A program made the position numbers and the translations under genes. The notes under the pieces are model-generated. The model saw only the letters and a program-made list of their open reading frames with translations, had not been told where the DNA came from and searched no databases. From Fimbriimonadales bacterium (GTDB taxonomy: Bacteria > Armatimonadota > Fimbriimonadia > Fimbriimonadales > GBS-DC), in the NCBI GenBank assembly GCA_026416655.1, contig JAOAES010000237.1, positions 1 to 22,162 on the forward strand: a stretch of 22,162 bases of DNA, read 5' to 3'. This document shows positions 21,383-22,162 of this stretch, one piece after another. How positions within the stretch are numbered: position 1 is the first letter of the stretch; each line of letters begins with the position of its first letter.

Positions 21383-22162
21383 ATGAATCCCCCAAAGGCA
21401 GAGTGGAAAATCTCGTTGCATGGCGGGCATAGCGGCGAGTTCTGTGAACACGCGGAAGGCTCCCTGCGCGAGATTTTAGAGGCGGCATATCAGGCAGGTT
21501 ATAACGTGTTCGGCGTTGCGGAGCATATGCCCCGCGTAGAAACGCGCTTTTTATATCCCCAAGAGATTGAGTGGGGCTGGACGCCGCAGACGCTGGAGGA
21601 GATTTTCGACCGCTACGCCCATACGATTACCCAGCTCGCCGAAGAGTTCGCCGACAGACTGACAGTAATGCGTGGATTCGAAATCGAGGTCGTGCCCCAA
21701 GACCGCTATGTGGAGTTGGTGCAGCACTACCGCCAGAAATATCAGTTCGACTACATGGTCGGCTCGGTGCATTACCTGCACGACGCCTCTATCGACGGCT
21801 ACTCGGAAACGAACTTTCAGGAGATGATGGAGCGTGTCGGGGGAATGGAAGAGGTCGCGGTGCAGTACTATCACAAAGTCGCGGAAATGGCGCAGGCAGT
21901 GCGTCCCGAAGTGATTGGGCACTTAGACCTGGTGCGTCTGAAGGCGATGCGGCTTGGCGTGGCGGAGCAGGTCGCCACTGAGCGCGTGCGCAAGGCGGTC
22001 GAACACGCGCTGGAGGCGATTCGGGCGGTTGGGGCGCGTGTGGAGGTAAACACCTCCGCGCTGCGCAAGGGCTTAGACCAGCCCTATCCCGCCGATTGGA
22101 TTGTGCAGCTGGGCGCGCGGATGGGCGTGAAGTTCTGCATCGGCGACGACAGCCATCGCCCC
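21383..22162 (+). CDS. PHP-family histidinol-phosphatase (HisJ/HisK-like), 3' partial
   Basis: The frame stays open for 260 codons to the window edge. PHP-domain metal ligands are in order: H13 and H16 in SLHGGHSGEFCEHA, H48 in VAEHMP, E100 in GFEIEVVP, H130 in GSVHYL, H180 in IGHLDLVR, and the late IGDDSH (D255, H258). This pattern and the FCEHA segment match the HisK/HisJ-type histidinol-phosphatase of histidine synthesis; other PHP phosphoesterases are possible. There is no Shine-Dalgarno at 21383. An in-frame ATG at 21323 preceded by AAGGAG (11-nt spacer) would add 20 unconserved residues and is the main alternative. Only a short C-terminus should be missing. Confidence 0.85.
   Translation, partial: MNPPKAEWKISLHGGHSGEFCEHAEGSLREILEAAYQAGYNVFGVAEHMPRVETRFLYPQEIEWGWTPQTLEEIFDRYAHTITQLAEEFADRLTVMRGFEIEVVPQDRYVELVQHYRQKYQFDYMVGSVHYLHDASIDGYSETNFQEMMERVGGMEEVAVQYYHKVAEMAQAVRPEVIGHLDLVRLKAMRLGVAEQVATERVRKAVEHALEAIRAVGARVEVNTSALRKGLDQPYPADWIVQLGARMGVKFCIGDDSHRP

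Overview
The window looks like chromosomal DNA of an Armatimonadota bacterium, probably from the Fimbriimonadales side. This is an inference, not a search result. The DNA is moderately GC-rich. Two genes encode prepilins with an N-terminal helix followed by LFPVFAQAREKARQT and a C-terminal H-X9-DG box, a combination I associate with Armatimonadota and Planctomycetes. The other genes are ordinary bacterial housekeeping plus secreted proteins. I see no rRNA, tRNA, CRISPR array, phage gene or transposase.

Layout. (1) 1-4995, minus strand: a compact information-processing cluster. A secreted Gly-rich protein is followed by dnaG (TTG start), the primary-type sigma factor, a DUF2227 membrane protein and radC, with 14-nt or smaller gaps or overlaps. 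The signal peptide of one more minus-strand gene begins at 74 and leaves the window. (2) 5080-6288, plus strand: a symmetric -10 box separates the cluster from a 46-residue membrane ORF that overlaps a divergent YchF-like GTPase by ATGA. (3) 6289-7347: hairpin repeats lie between the convergent GTPase and a prepilin. (4) 7411-8996: rsmE and prmA, a ribosome-modification methyltransferase pair that overlaps and has an apparently leaderless start. (5) 8997-9306: structured non-coding DNA with an intrinsic terminator. (6) 9307-11790: a large STAND ATPase with TPRs and no DNA-binding domain. (7) 12103-15502, plus strand: an aldehyde dehydrogenase and a secreted subtilase with two Ig-like repeats. 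(8) 15596-17457: a secreted dockerin-like/lamin-tail-like protein divergent from a second prepilin, with a possible shared operator. (9) 17554-21065, minus strand: purK, a malate/lactate dehydrogenase, an FmdB zinc ribbon, cytidine deaminase and an LTxxQ-type secreted helical protein. (10) 21383-end, plus strand: a PHP-type histidinol-phosphatase, cut by the window edge.

How the parts relate. Replication priming, transcription initiation, ribosome modification and nucleotide salvage/synthesis account for most cytoplasmic genes. The rest is surface and secretion biology: prepilins, subtilase, dockerin-like protein and small secreted proteins.

I did not find a defence island or an obvious new multi-gene system. 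The most unusual items are a palindromic repeat lying in frame inside purK, a YchF homologue with Arg in place of the P-loop Lys and no visible G3 motif, a family of dispersed hairpins in gene ends and gaps, a structured orphan region before a strong terminator, and several genes whose -10 box sits so close to ATG that the mRNAs should be leaderless or nearly so.
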